A stretch of 64,000 nt of DNA. Origin: CAVRTM01 sp963724015. Its GTDB lineage: Bacteria; Actinomycetota; Actinomycetes; Actinomycetales; Dermatophilaceae. Position numbers and translations under genes: made by a program. The notes under the pieces are model-generated. The model was not told the origin of the DNA. It was given only the letters and a program-made list of their open reading frames with translations, and did no database searches. The DNA is taken from NCBI GenBank assembly GCA_963724015.1, contig CAVRTM010000021.1, forward strand, positions 1 to 64,000. Direction: 5' to 3'. This document shows positions 12,413 to 21,788 of this stretch, one piece after another. The stretch's first letter is position 1. Each line of letters starts with the position of its first letter.

Positions 12413-12464
12413 CCGCGTCCCCTCGGGTGTGCCAGGACCCGGTCGCAGCCGGGCGTGACCGGGT

Positions 12465-12986
12465 CTACTTCTGGACGGAGACGGACTCGATGACGACGGC
12501 GTCGCGGGGCTTGTCCATCGCGCCGGTGGGCACGTCGGCGATCTTGTCGACGACCTCACGGCTCGGGCCGTCGGCGACCTCGCCGAAGATCGTGTGCTTG
12601 CCCTGCAGGTGCGGGGTCGGCGCCGACGGTGATGAAGAACTGCGAGCCGTTGGTGCCCTTGCCCGCGCTGCTTGCCGGCGTTGGCCATCGCGAGCAGGTA
12701 GGGGCCGTTGAAGTCTTGTCGGGGTTGATCTCGTCGTCGAAGGCGTAGCCGGGGCCGCCGGTGCCGGTGCCGATCGGGTCGCCGCCCTGGATCATGAAGC
12801 CGGGGATGACCCGGTGGAAGGTCGTGCCGTCGTAGAGCGGCTTGGTGGCTTCTCGCCGGTGCGCGGGTCGGTCCACTCCTTCTCGCCCGTGGCCAGGCCG
12901 ACGAAGTTCGCGACCGTCTTGGGGGCGTGGTCGGGGAAGAGCGTGAGGTTGATGTCGCCGTGGTTGGTGTGCAGGGTGACGTTCAT
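12465..12986 (-). CDS. ppiA: Cyclophilin-type peptidyl-prolyl isomerase (frame breaks)
   Basis: Starts MNVTLHTNHGDINLTLFPDH, followed by APKTVANFVGLATG, FHRVIPGFMIQGGDP, the GTNGSQFFITV active-site segment and a C-terminal VVIESVSVQK, all cyclophilin hallmarks. The order of motifs and the ~173-residue length fit the cytoplasmic PpiA of actinobacteria, which catalyses proline cis-trans isomerisation. At least four frame changes (about 12615, 12665, 12710 and 12850) interrupt it. It is the most indel-dense gene of its size here. Confidence 0.9.
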
Positions 12987-13122
12987 GGCCTCATCCTGCC
13001 ACGGTGGGCTGACGGCCCGGGAACCCCGCGGGCGCCAGTATCCGGCGCGGTGGGCGCGCGGGGTGTGGCACCGTGCAGGATGGGTACGGAATCGGACTTG
13101 GCCATCATCGCTAGGAGGACTC

Positions 13123-13868
13123 GTGTTCCGTAGCAAGAGCAACACCGAGAAGGCCCTCGACCGGGCGCACGAGCAGCTGCTGCAGGCCGCGCAGCTGTCC
13201 GCGTCCACAGCCGGGCAGCTGCGCGAGAAGGTCGGTCCCGCCCTCGCGCAGGCAGCTCGCGGCCACCGACGGCCAAGGAGCTGGCCCAGCCGCACGTGGA
13301 GGCGGCCCGCGAGTGGGCCAAGCCGCACTTCGAGCACGGCGTCGAGCTGGCGGCCCCCAAGGTGGACGCCGCCGTCCAGACCCTGGTGCCCAAGGTCGAC
13401 ACCGCCCGCGACAAGATCGTCGAGGACCTGCTGCCGCGCATCGCCGCCGCCCTGACTGCTGCAGCCGCCGCGAGCGCCGCGGCCCGCGAGGAGGCCGTGG
13501 CCGTGGGTCACGAGGCCGCCATCCGCGGCGCCGGCGCCAAGATGGTGCTGACCGGTGAGGCCGTCGCCAAGCAGAAGCGCTCCCTCGGCAAGGGCGGCAA
13601 GGTGGCCCTGATCGTCGGCCTCGTGGCCATCGTCGGCGCCGCCGCGGCGTACTTCGTCAAGAGGTCCGCCCCGAAGGAGGACCCGTGGGCCATCCCCCTG
13701 CAGGACCCGTACGTCCCGCCGGCGGGCGTCGACTCCACCCCTGCGCCACCCCCGAGGACGCTGAGGGCGCGCCGCGGCCGACAGCGCGAGCGGCTCGACG
13801 GCTCCGGTGAGGTGGCCGGCACCGGCCAGGAGGACGGCGAGCGCCGCGAGCCCGGCCAGCAGGGCTGA
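13123..13868 (+). CDS. Helical single-TM protein of unknown function (frame break)
   Basis: GTG at 13123 follows an AGGAGG site. About 170 residues are amphipathic helix rich in Ala, Lys, Glu and Val (EWAKPHFEHGVELAAPKVDA, TLVPKVDTARDKIVEDLLPR), resembling apolipoprotein-like repeats. One membrane helix follows (GKVALIVGLVAIVGAAAAYF), then a basic KRSAPKEDPWAIPLQDPY segment. Similar proteins occur next to the gyrA-ppiA region in other actinobacteria (possibly the DUF5324 group; I cannot confirm this). The frame changes at about 13258 and perhaps again in the low-complexity C terminus after 13750. Confidence 0.65.
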
Positions 13869-13967
13869 CCCGAGCCCCGCAAGGACCATGGCCGCAGGGC
13901 CCGCCGTCATCGGACGGTGGGCCCTGACGGCTGTGCCGGCGGTGTTACCGCCCGTGGCAAGTGAGCC

Positions 13968-14838
13968 ATGACGGCTCGGCGCAGCGACGGGGACGTGGTC
14001 GCTGTGCTGCGGGTTGACCGGGCGGCCGGCCATGACCCGCCGGAGGAGCAGCCCCTCGACCCGGTCGGGCCGCCGCTGACCGGCCGCCAGATCATGAGCC
14101 AGGACTGGGTGGACCTGACGTTCCTCCACTGGCGGGTCGACCCGGCGGTCGTGGCGCCGCTGATGCCGCGCGGGGTCCGTCCGGACGTGCACGACGGCAG
14201 CACGTGGTGGGGCTCGTCCCGTTCACGATCCGCCGGGCCGGCGTCGGCAGCGGGCCGGCCGTCCCCTGGCGGGGCACGTTCGCCGAGACCAACGTGCGGC
14301 TCTACTCGATCGACGAGCAGGGACGGCGCGGTGTGGTCTTCCGTTCGCTGGAAGCCAGCCGTCTCGCCGTGGTTCTGGGCGCCCGGGCGGTGTTCAACCT
14401 GCCGTACCAGTGGGCCCGGATGAGCATCACCCGCAGCGTCGTCGACGACCTGGAGCTGGACTACCGCACCAACCGCCGGTTCACCGGCCGGGGCGCCCGG
14501 CGGGCCACCGGCGGAGCACCCGTCGGGGGCCGGGTCCTCATCCGGGTCGGCGACCGCATCGTCGAGCCGACGCCGCTGCAGCTGTTCCTCACCTCCCGCT
14601 GGGGGCTGCACACCTCACTGTTCCGGCGCACGGTCTACCTGCCCAACAACCACGGCGTCTGGCCGCTGCACGAGGCCACCCTGCTGCACCTGCAGGACAC
14701 CCTCGTCGCGGCCGCCGGCCTGCCCGGGGTGGTCGACCCCCCGCCCGACTCGGTCCTGTTCTCCCCGGGCGTCCACACCTTCTTCGGCCTGCCCCACCTC
14801 GCCAGCCGTCCAGTCACGGCAGCTCGCCGGCCGCTGAA
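13968..14838 (+). CDS. DUF2071 (YqjF-like) family protein (frame breaks)
   Basis: The N-terminal part (QDWVDLTFLHWRVDPAVVAP, LMPRGVRPDVHDGSTW) and the main part (VGLVPFTIRRAG, PWRGTFAETNVRLY, GVVFRSLEASRLAVVLGARA, WGLHTSLFRRTVYLPNNHGVW) are typical of DUF2071 proteins, which have an acetoacetate-decarboxylase-like fold and unknown function. A frame change at about 14210 separates them. The second frame would run into tRNA-Ala, so another indel near 14790 is likely and the TGA near 14838 is the best end. The start is one of several options; ATG 13968 is the first. Confidence 0.75.
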
Positions 14839-14847
14839 GGGCGCGAA

Positions 14848-14876
14848 AAGCCCTCTCCGGCGTGCGGAGAGGGCTT
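14848..14876 (-). terminator. Intrinsic terminator of tRNA-Ala
   Basis: A perfect 12-bp stem (AAGCCCTCTCCG with CGGAGAGGGCTT) and a 5-base loop. On the minus strand it is followed by TTTTCGC, and it begins seven bases after the 3' end of tRNA-Ala. It would also lie just after the DUF2071 gene on the plus strand, where the T-run is missing. Confidence 0.8.
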
Positions 14877-14882
14877 CGGAGG

Positions 14883-14955
14883 TGGAGACACGGGGAATCG
14901 AACCCCGGACCTCCTGCTTGCAAAGCAGGCGCTCTACCAATTGAGCTATGTCCCC
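14883..14955 (-). tRNA. tRNA-Ala (anticodon TGC)
   Basis: Minus-strand cloverleaf: acceptor GGGGACA pairs with TGTCTCC including one G-T pair, D-arm TAGCTCAATTGGTAGAGC, anticodon arm CCTGC-TTTGCAA-GCAGG with anticodon TGC, T-arm GGTTCGATTCC. CCA is not encoded. Lies downstream of tRNA-Ile on the same strand, with the small DLW gene between them. Confidence 0.97.
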
Positions 14956-15027
14956 GAGTGGTGATCTTCAATTGTGCGCCGGGCGACCCCGGCAGGTCCA
15001 GCGGTCGAGCCGCCGGGGGACGAGGGG

Positions 15028-15144
15028 TCAGACCTTGTCCGTGGCCTCGGCCCAGAGGTCCTGCTCGGCCTTCTGCGCCTTGAGCTTCTGGGAGACGGCG
15101 GCGGCGCCGATGGCGGTCACGAGGACCAGCAGGAACTTCTTCAT
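15028..15144 (-). CDS. DLW-39 family small protein
   Basis: A 38-residue protein too short for most ORF callers. It begins with MKKFLLVLVTAIGAAAVSQK, a single hydrophobic helix, continues with a charged helix and ends DLWAEATDKV. The DLW motif and length match the actinobacterial DLW-39 family, whose members are found between or near tRNA-Ala and tRNA-Ile beside gyrA. The ATG has a TGGAGGAGC ribosome site. The function is unknown; a membrane-anchored micropeptide is the simplest reading. Confidence 0.85.
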   Translation of the reverse strand: MKKFLLVLVTAIGAAAVSQKLKAQKAEQDLWAEATDKV

Positions 15145-15180
15145 GGCGGCGCTCCTCCAGTGGGCGTGCGGCGGTGATGG

Positions 15181-15254
15181 TGGGCCTAACAGGACTTGAA
15201 CCTGTGGCCTCTTCCTTATCAGGGAAGCGCTCTAACCGTCTGAGCTATAGGCCC
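15181..15254 (-). tRNA. tRNA-Ile (anticodon GAT)
   Basis: Minus-strand cloverleaf starting GGGCCTATAGCTCAGACGG, anticodon arm with loop CTGATAA and anticodon GAT, T-arm AGGTTCAAGTCCT, acceptor pairing GGGCCTA with TAGGCCC. Sits just downstream of the gyrA-DUF3566 terminator, the usual actinobacterial position. Confidence 0.97.
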
Positions 15255-15345
15255 GTTCGCCATCTCCAGTGTGCGCCTCGGACCGGCATGGCCGGTCGCC
15301 GACGCGCTCCGGAAGGTTACCCCACCGCGGCGGCACCGACCAAAA

Positions 15346-15391
15346 CGGCGGGTACGCCGTGCGGCCGGGGAGGCGCGCGGCGTACCCGCCG
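15346..15391 (-). terminator. Intrinsic terminator of the gyrA-DUF3566 transcript
   Basis: A perfect 14-bp inverted repeat (CGGCGGGTACGCCG with CGGCGTACCCGCCG) and an 18-base loop, starting 18 bases after the DUF3566 stop. On the minus strand the stem is followed directly by TTTTGG. Confidence 0.75.
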
Positions 15392-15409
15392 GTGTGCTGG
15401 CTGCGGACC

Positions 15410-15952
15410 TCAGTCGTCGGTCAGCGTCAGCTGCAGGCCGCCGACCAGGGCGGAGCAGACGTTGTAGAGGAACGCCCCGAGCGTGGAGATGGCGGTCAGC
15501 AGGATGACGTCGATGACCCCGATGACGATGGCGAGGGACACCACCCGGCCGAAGCCGATGTAGTCCATCAGGTTGAACTGCCCGCCGCCGCCGGTCGCCC
15601 CGCTGGAGAGCACCGAGCTGACCGTGCGCTCGATGTCGGAGAAGACGCCCATGCCGTTGAGCACGAGCCACAGCACGGCCACCATGGCCACGCCGGCGAT
15701 GCCGAGGGCGACCGAGATCAGGAACGACATCTTCATCACCGACCACGGGTCGGCCCGCGAGACGGTCAGCTTGACCCGTCGCGGACCGGTCATCGCCGGC
15801 CGCGCGGCGCCGGCCGCACCGGCCGTCGCGGACCCGGTGGGCACGGGCTGCGTGGCGCCCGCCGGGCGGCTGTCCGCGCCCGCGCGGGGCCCGGCGTCCT
15901 CCGCTCCGGTCTGCGGTCGCGACGGCGCTCCGGTCCTGCCTGCCGTGCTCAC
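15410..15952 (-). CDS. DUF3566 transmembrane protein
   Basis: Intact 180-residue protein. A disordered Ala/Gly/Pro/Thr-rich N terminus of ~60 residues is followed by the DUF3566 domain: RRVKLTVSRADPWSVMKMSF, a first helix (LISVALGIAGVAMVAVLWLVLN), an extracellular segment and a second helix (VVSLAIVIGVIDVILLTAIS). Its GTG start overlaps the gyrA stop by GTGA, so it is co-translated with gyrase. This linkage is widely kept in actinobacteria; the role is unknown. Confidence 0.92.
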   Translation of the reverse strand: MSTAGRTGAPSRPQTGAEDAGPRAGADSRPAGATQPVPTGSATAGAAGAARPAMTGPRRVKLTVSRADPWSVMKMSFLISVALGIAGVAMVAVLWLVLNGMGVFSDIERTVSSVLSSGATGGGGQFNLMDYIGFGRVVSLAIVIGVIDVILLTAISTLGAFLYNVCSALVGGLQLTLTDD

Positions 15953-18657
15953 TCGCTACCTCCAGCGTTGTCCTCGGGACTGTCCTGCGACGCTACGTTA
16001 CCCGGCTGGGAGTCCTCACCCGGTGCACCGTCGGCCACGTCGTCCCCCGGCGCGCCGTCCGCGGCGATGTCGGCGTCGTCGACCAGCTCCGGCACGGCGG
16101 TGACGTCCACGTCACCGGGGGGCAGGCCCGGGCCGTCGGTCACCCGCTCGGTCTCGGCCTCCCCGGTCGACCAGCTCCTCGACCTGCGCCTCACCGACCT
16201 TCTCGGCGTTGCGGGCCACCGCCACGATCGCGTCGCCCGTGTCCGGCTTGGCGAACTGCACGCCCATCGTGTTGCGGCTGGTGCGGTGCACCTCGTCGAC
16301 GCGGGAGCGGACGATCTTGCCCTTCTCCATGACGACCATGACCTCGTCGTCCTCGTCGACCGTCAGCGCGCCGACCAGGTCGCCGCCGCGCTCGGAGATC
16401 TGGGCCACCTTGACCCCGAGGGTCGCCGCGCCCCTTGACCGGGTAGTCCGAGGCGGGGGTCCGCTTGGCCAGGCCGTTCTCGAAGACCACGAACACGTCG
16501 GGGTCCTCGCCGTCGCGGACCACGCTCATCGACAGCAGCTGGTCGCCGTCGCGGAACTTCATCCCGGTCACGCCGCTGGTGGCCCGGCCCATCGGGCGCA
16601 GCGTCTCGTCGGTGGCGTTGAACCGCACCGACTGGCCCTTGACCGAGACCAGCAGCACGTCGTCGGCGGCGGACGCGAGCCCGGCACCGACCAGCTCGTC
16701 GCCCTCGCGCAGGTTGACCGCGATCAGGCCGTTGGTGCGGTTGGTGTCGTACTCCGAGAGCCGGGTCTTCTTCACCAGGCCGTCACGGGTGGCCAGCAGC
16801 AGGTAGGGGTCGGTGACGTAGTCGCGCAGGTCCAGCACCTGGGCGATCTGCTCACCCGGCTGGAACGCCATGCAGGTTGGCCACGTGCTGGCCCTTGGCG
16901 TCGCGGCTGCCCTCGGGCAGCTCGTAGGCCTTGGCCCGGTAGACCCGGCCCAGGTTGGTGAAGAACAGCAGCCAGTGGTGCGTGGTCGTGGTGAAGAAGT
17001 GCTCGACGATGTCGTCGCCGCGCAGCTGGGCACCCCGCACGCCCTTGCCGCCGCGCTTCTGCGAGCGGTAGAGGTCGACCTTGGTGCGCTTGGCGTAGCC
17101 GCCCCGGGTGATCGTGACGACCACGTCCTCCTCGGGGATGAGGTCCTCCATCGACATGTCCCCGTCGAAGGGCACGACCTTGGTGCGCCGGTCGTCGCCG
17201 AACTTGTCGACGATCTCGGCCAGCTCCTCGGAGACGATCGTGCGCTGCCGCTCCGGGGAGGCCAGGATCACGTTGTACTCGTCGATCATCCGCTGCAGCT
17301 CGTCGTGCCGGTCGATCAGCTTCTGCCGCTCGAGGGCGGCCAGGCGGCGCAGCTGCATGTTGAGGATGGCCTGGGCCTGCAGCTCGTCGATGCCGAGCAG
17401 CTCGATCAGGCCGTCGCGGGCGACGTCGACCGTGGCCGAGGCGCGGATCAGGGCGATGACCTCGTCCAGGGCGTCCAGCGCCTTGAGCAGGCCACGCAGG
17501 ATGTGGGCCTCCTCCTCGGCCTTGCGCAGCCGGTAGGTCGTGCGCCGCACGATGACGTCGAGCTGGTGGTCGACCCAGTGCCGCACGAACGCCGACAGCG
17601 GCAGCGTGCGCGGCACGCCGTCGACCAGCGCCAGCATGTTGGCGCCGAACGTCGTCTGCAGCTGGGTGTGCTTGTAGAGGTTGTTCAGCACCACCTTGGC
17701 CACGGCGTCGCGCTTGAGCACGATCACCAGGCGCTGGCCGGTGCGGCCCGAGGTGTGGTCCTGGATGTCGGCGACGCCGGCGATCCGGCCGTCCTTGACC
17801 AGCTCGGCGATCTTCTGGGCCAGGGTGTCGGGGTTGACCTGGTAGGGCAGCTCGGTGACGACCAGGCACTGGCGGTTCTGGATCTCCTCGACCGAGACCA
17901 CCGCGCGCATGATGATCGACCCGCGCCCGGTGCGGTAGGCGTCCTCGATGCCCTTGCGGCCCATGATCAGCGCGCCGGTGGGGAAGTCCGGGCCCTGGAC
18001 CAGGCTGATCATCTTCTCCAGCAGGTCCTCGCGCGGCACGTCCGGGTGCTGGAGGTACCACTGCACGCCCGCCGCGACCTCGCGCAGGTTGTGCGGCGGG
18101 ATCTGCGTGGCCATGCCGACGGCGATGCCGGCCGAGCCGTTGACCAGCAGGTTCGGGAACCGGCTGGGCAGGACCACCGGCTCCTGGGTCTTGCCGTCGT
18201 AGTTGTCCTTGAAGTCGACCGTCTCCTGGTCGATGTCGCGGACCATCTCCATCGCGAGGGCCGCCATCCGGCACTCGGTGTATCGCGGCGCGGCCGCCGG
18301 GTCGTCACCGGGGGAGCCGAAGTTGCCCTGTCCGTCGACCAGCGGGTAGCGCAGCGACCAGTCCTGGACCAGGCGCACCAGCGCGTCGTAGATCGAGGCG
18401 TCACCGTGCGGGTGGTACTGCCCCATCACCTCGCCGACGACGCGCGAGCACTTGTTGTAGCCACGGTCGGGGCGGTAGCCGCCGTCGTACATGGCGTAGA
18501 CCACGCGCCGGTGCACCGGCTTCAGGCCGTCGCGCACGTCCGGCAGGGCGCGGCTGACGATCACGGTCATCGCGTAGTCGATGTAGCTGCGCTGCATCTC
18601 GGTGGTGAGATCGACGCCTTCAACCCGATCGGTCTCGATCGGCGGCTGCTCTGTCAC
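15949..18657 (-). CDS. gyrA: DNA gyrase subunit A (three frame breaks)
   Basis: ATP-dependent type II topoisomerase subunit that cuts and rejoins DNA. The catalytic tyrosine is Tyr126 in AAAPRYTECRMA. The quinolone-resistance region reads HPHGDASIYDALVR, with Ala87 where Escherichia coli has Ser83 and Asp91 where it has Asp87. The C-terminal beta-pinwheel domain can be followed through three frames with breaks near 16860, 16430 and 16165, the last reading as one inserted base before GEAETERV. An acidic C-terminal tail follows. GTG at 18657 with an AAGGAA site is preferred over the upstream ATG in the same frame. It overlaps DUF3566. Confidence 0.97.
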
Positions 18658-18734
18658 AGTCTGAGTTCCTTCGTTGTCAGGGCAAAACACGCAAGGGCCG
18701 GTATGCCGGGACGCTTTGGCGGCGCCCGACCCGG

Positions 18735-20877
18735 TCAGATGTCGAGGAAGCGCACGTCGCGGGCGTTGCGCTGGATGAAGCCGCGCCGGCTCTCGACGTC
18801 CTCACCCATCAGGACGGCGAACATCTCGTCGGCGGCGGCGGCGTCGTCGAGGGTGACCTGGAGCAGGATCCGGTGGTCGGGGTCCATCGTGGTCTCCCAC
18901 AGCTCCTGGTAGTCCATCTCGCCCAGGCCCTTGTAGCGCTGGATGCCGGCGTCCTTGGGCAGGCGCCAGCCCTGGCTCTGCCCGGCCTGGATCATCGCGT
19001 CGCGCTCGCGGTCGGAGTAGGCGAACTCGTGCGCGTGGTTGCTCCACTTGAGCCGGTAGAGCGGGGGCTGGGCGAGGTAGACGTAGCCGGCCTCGATCAG
19101 CGGGCGCATGAACCGGAACAGCAGCGTCAGCAGCAGCGTGCGGATGTGCAGGCCGTCGACGTCGGCGTCGGCCATCAGCACGATCTTGTGGTAGCGCGCC
19201 TTGCTCAGGTCGAAGTCCTCGCCGATGCCCGTGCCGAAGCCGGAGATCAGCGCCTGGACCTCGTTGTTGGCCAGCACCTTGTCGATGCGGGCCTTCTCGA
19301 CGTTGAGGATCTTGCCGCGGATCGGCAGGATCGCCTGGGTGTGCGGGTTGCGCCCGCGCACCGCCGAGCCACCGGCGGAGTCACCCTCGACGATGAACAC
19401 CTCGGAGATCGACCGGGTCGTTGCTCTGGCAGTCGCGCAGCTTGCCCGGCAGGCCGCCGGACTCCAGCAGGCCCTTGCGGCGGGTCGCCTCGCGGGCCTT
19501 GCGGGCCGCCATCCGGGCCGCGGCGGCCTGCACCGACTTGCGGACGATGTCGCGACCCTCGCTGGGGTGGGCGCCGAGCCAGTGGCCGAGCTCCTCGGTC
19601 ACGGCCCGCTGGACGAAGCCCTTGACCTCGGAGTTGCCGAGCTTGGTCTTGGTCTGGCCCTCGAACTGCGGCTCGCCGAGCTTGACCGAGAGGACCGCGG
19701 TCAGGCCCTCGCGGATGTCGTCGCCGGTGAGGTTCTCGTCCTTGTCCTTGAGCAGCTTCTGGCCGCGCGCGAACTCGTTGACCAGCTTGGTCATCGCCGC
19801 GCGGAAGCCCTCCTCGTGGGTGCCGCCCTCGTGGGTGTTGATGGTGTTGGCGTAGGTGTGCACCGACTCGGAGTAGGCGCTGGTCCACTGCAGGGCCACC
19901 TCGAGGGACATCTTGCGCTCGGTGTCCTCCAGCTCGAAGGAGATCACCTGGGGGTGGACCGGCTCGGCCCGCTTGGAACCGACCAGGTGCTTGACGTAGT
20001 CGACCAGGCCGTCCTGGTAGCAGTAGGACACGGTGCGCGGCTTGGCCGGCGCCGTCTCGGCGACCTCGTCGGCCGGGGCGACCAGCTCGTCGTCCATGCC
20101 CTCGGCGTCGCGCTCGGCCTCGGTGGCCTCGGGCCGCTCGTCGGTCAGGGTGATGGTCAGGCCCTTGTTGAGGAAGGCCATCTGCTGGAACCGGGCCCGC
20201 AGCGTCTCGAAGTCGTAGGTCGTGCTCTCGAAGATGTCCGGGCTGGCGTAGAAGGTGACCGTCGTGCCGGTCTCGTCGGTCGCCTCGTCGCGCGACAGCT
20301 CGGCCGCGGGCACGCCCTTGAGGAAGGTCTGCCGGTGGACGTGGCCGCGCTGGCGCACCTCGACGTCGACCCGGTCGGACAGGGCGTTGACCACGGAGAT
20401 GCCGACCCCGTGCAGGCCGCCGGAGACCGAGTAGCCGCCGCCGCCGAACTTGCCGCCGGCGTGCAGCTGGGTGAGGACGACCTCGACGGCCGGCTTGCCC
20501 TCGCCGGGCATGATGTCGGTCGGGATGCCGCGGCCGTTGTCGACCACCCGGACGCCGCCGTCGGGCTGGAGGGTGACCTCGATGGCGTCGGCGTGGCCGG
20601 CCAGGGCCTCGTCGACCGAGTTGTCCACGACCTCCCAGACCAGGTGGTGCAGGCCCCGCTCACCGGTCGAGCCGATGTACATGCCGGGGCGCTTGCGCAC
20701 CGCCTCGAGACCCTCCAGGACGGTGATGGCGCTCGCGTCGTACGCGGGGGCCTCGATCTTCGCGACCAGCTCGGCCACGGCGTCGGGACCGGCGACAGGC
20801 TCGGAGCCGTTGGCGGTGGCCGGGTCGGTGGGGATGCTCTCGGGGTTGCCAGTGCTGTCGGGACCGACCTCGGACAC
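18735..20877 (-). CDS. gyrB: DNA gyrase subunit B (frame break)
   Basis: ATPase subunit of gyrase. The GHKL motifs are clear: EVVDNSVDEALAGHADAIEV, DNGRGIPTDIMPGEGKPAVE, LHAGGKFGGGGYSVSGGLHG and the KTKLGNSEVKG loop. After the single frame change at about 19415 the TOPRIM domain follows with EGDSAGGSA, DADVDGLHIRTLLLT and the C-terminal YKGLGEMDYQELWETTMDP. GTG at 20877 follows AAGGAG; a longer open frame upstream is not supported. Located 77 bases before gyrA on the same strand. Confidence 0.97.
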
Positions 20878-21191
20878 GGTGCTCCTTGGGGACGTCAGGT
20901 ACGGGACCGCACCCACCTGCCGGAGGAGGACACGGGAAGCGGCCGTACCGGACAGACGCGCCTGCAGGAGCCCCCCTCGTGGTTCCACGTGGAACGAGCC
21001 CCTCGGCCTGCGCCCGGAAGGGCCGCCGAATCCCCGTCAGTCTACCTGTCGACAGGCGCCAGACACCGCACTGGAGGGCCGTCAACGGCACTTTCCGGCA
21101 AAACGAGGGTCAGTTCCTAGTCCCCCTACGCACCTGGGGTCCCCAGCGGCTCTCGTACGGCGTTCCGCTCGGCCTGCCCGGCCCCGCTCGG
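20878..21191. promoter_or_regulatory. gyrB upstream region with a parS-like palindrome
   Basis: A 314-base gap between the DUF721 gene and gyrB, both on the minus strand. It contains GTTCCACGTGGAAC, a perfect 14-bp palindrome at 20982-20995 that differs from the parS consensus GTTTCACGTGAAAC by two symmetric changes. The rest should hold the gyrB promoter; a TAGACT hexamer on the minus strand at 21039-21044 could be its -10 element but no convincing -35 is seen. Confidence 0.55.
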
Positions 21192-21788
21192 TCAGCCGTA
21201 GGTGTCACGCGGCCCGGGGCCCTGGGCCCGGCGTGACCCCCGGCTCCAGCTCGGCGCGCCCGGGCCCTGGACCTTCAGCTCGGACACCGCGTCCTTGCCG
21301 ACCTCGGCCTCGAGCCGTCCGAGGAGGGAGGAGGACATCAGCCGCAGCTGGGTGGCCCACGCGGTCGAGTCGGCCCGGACGACGAGGACGCCGTCGGTGA
21401 ACGTCACCGGAGTGGAGTGCGCCGCCACGTCGGCACCGACGATCTGGGCCCAGCGGCCCATCACCGAGCCGACCGCCACGTCGACCTTCCACCCGCGGTC
21501 CAGCAGCAGCCGGTCCATCTGGTCGCCGAGCAGGGAGGGGTCGCGGCCGTCGCGGCCGGAGCCGCTGAACGCCCCCGCCTGGGGCCGGCGCCGCTTGACC
21601 GGCCGGCTGCCCGGGCGCAGCCCCTTGGCCCGTGCCGCCTCCCGGGCACGGGCCAGCGCCGCCGAGGCCGCGGTGTCGGCGTCGCCGAGGACCTCCTCCG
21701 CCGCGTCCGCCGGAGCGCCGGGGAGCGCCTCGGGCGGGGGCGCGACCGGCAGCAGTGGCTCGTCCGGCCCCTCGTACTCACTCGACAC
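21192..21788 (-). CDS. DUF721 family protein (DciA-like)
   Basis: Intact 198-residue protein. The N-terminal half is Ala/Pro-rich and basic (PVKRRRPQAG); the C-terminal half is the DUF721 domain: GWKVDVAVGSVMGRWAQIVG, FTDGVLVVRADSTAWATQLR and the terminal GPRDTYG signature of actinobacterial members. The DUF721 family includes DciA, which works with the replicative helicase DnaB at initiation, in keeping with a place between recF and gyrB. GTG at 21788 overlaps recF by 11 bases, so translation is coupled. Confidence 0.9.
   Translation of the reverse strand: MSSEYEGPDEPLLPVAPPPEALPGAPADAAEEVLGDADTAASAALARAREAARAKGLRPGSRPVKRRRPQAGAFSGSGRDGRDPSLLGDQMDRLLLDRGWKVDVAVGSVMGRWAQIVGADVAAHSTPVTFTDGVLVVRADSTAWATQLRLMSSSLLGRLEAEVGKDAVSELKVQGPGAPSWSRGSRRAQGPGPRDTYG

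Noticed and set aside
14410..14964. DUF2071 frame running through tRNA-Ala
   Set aside because: A coding region ending inside a tRNA on the other strand is implausible; an indel near 14790 gives an earlier stop before the terminator hairpin.
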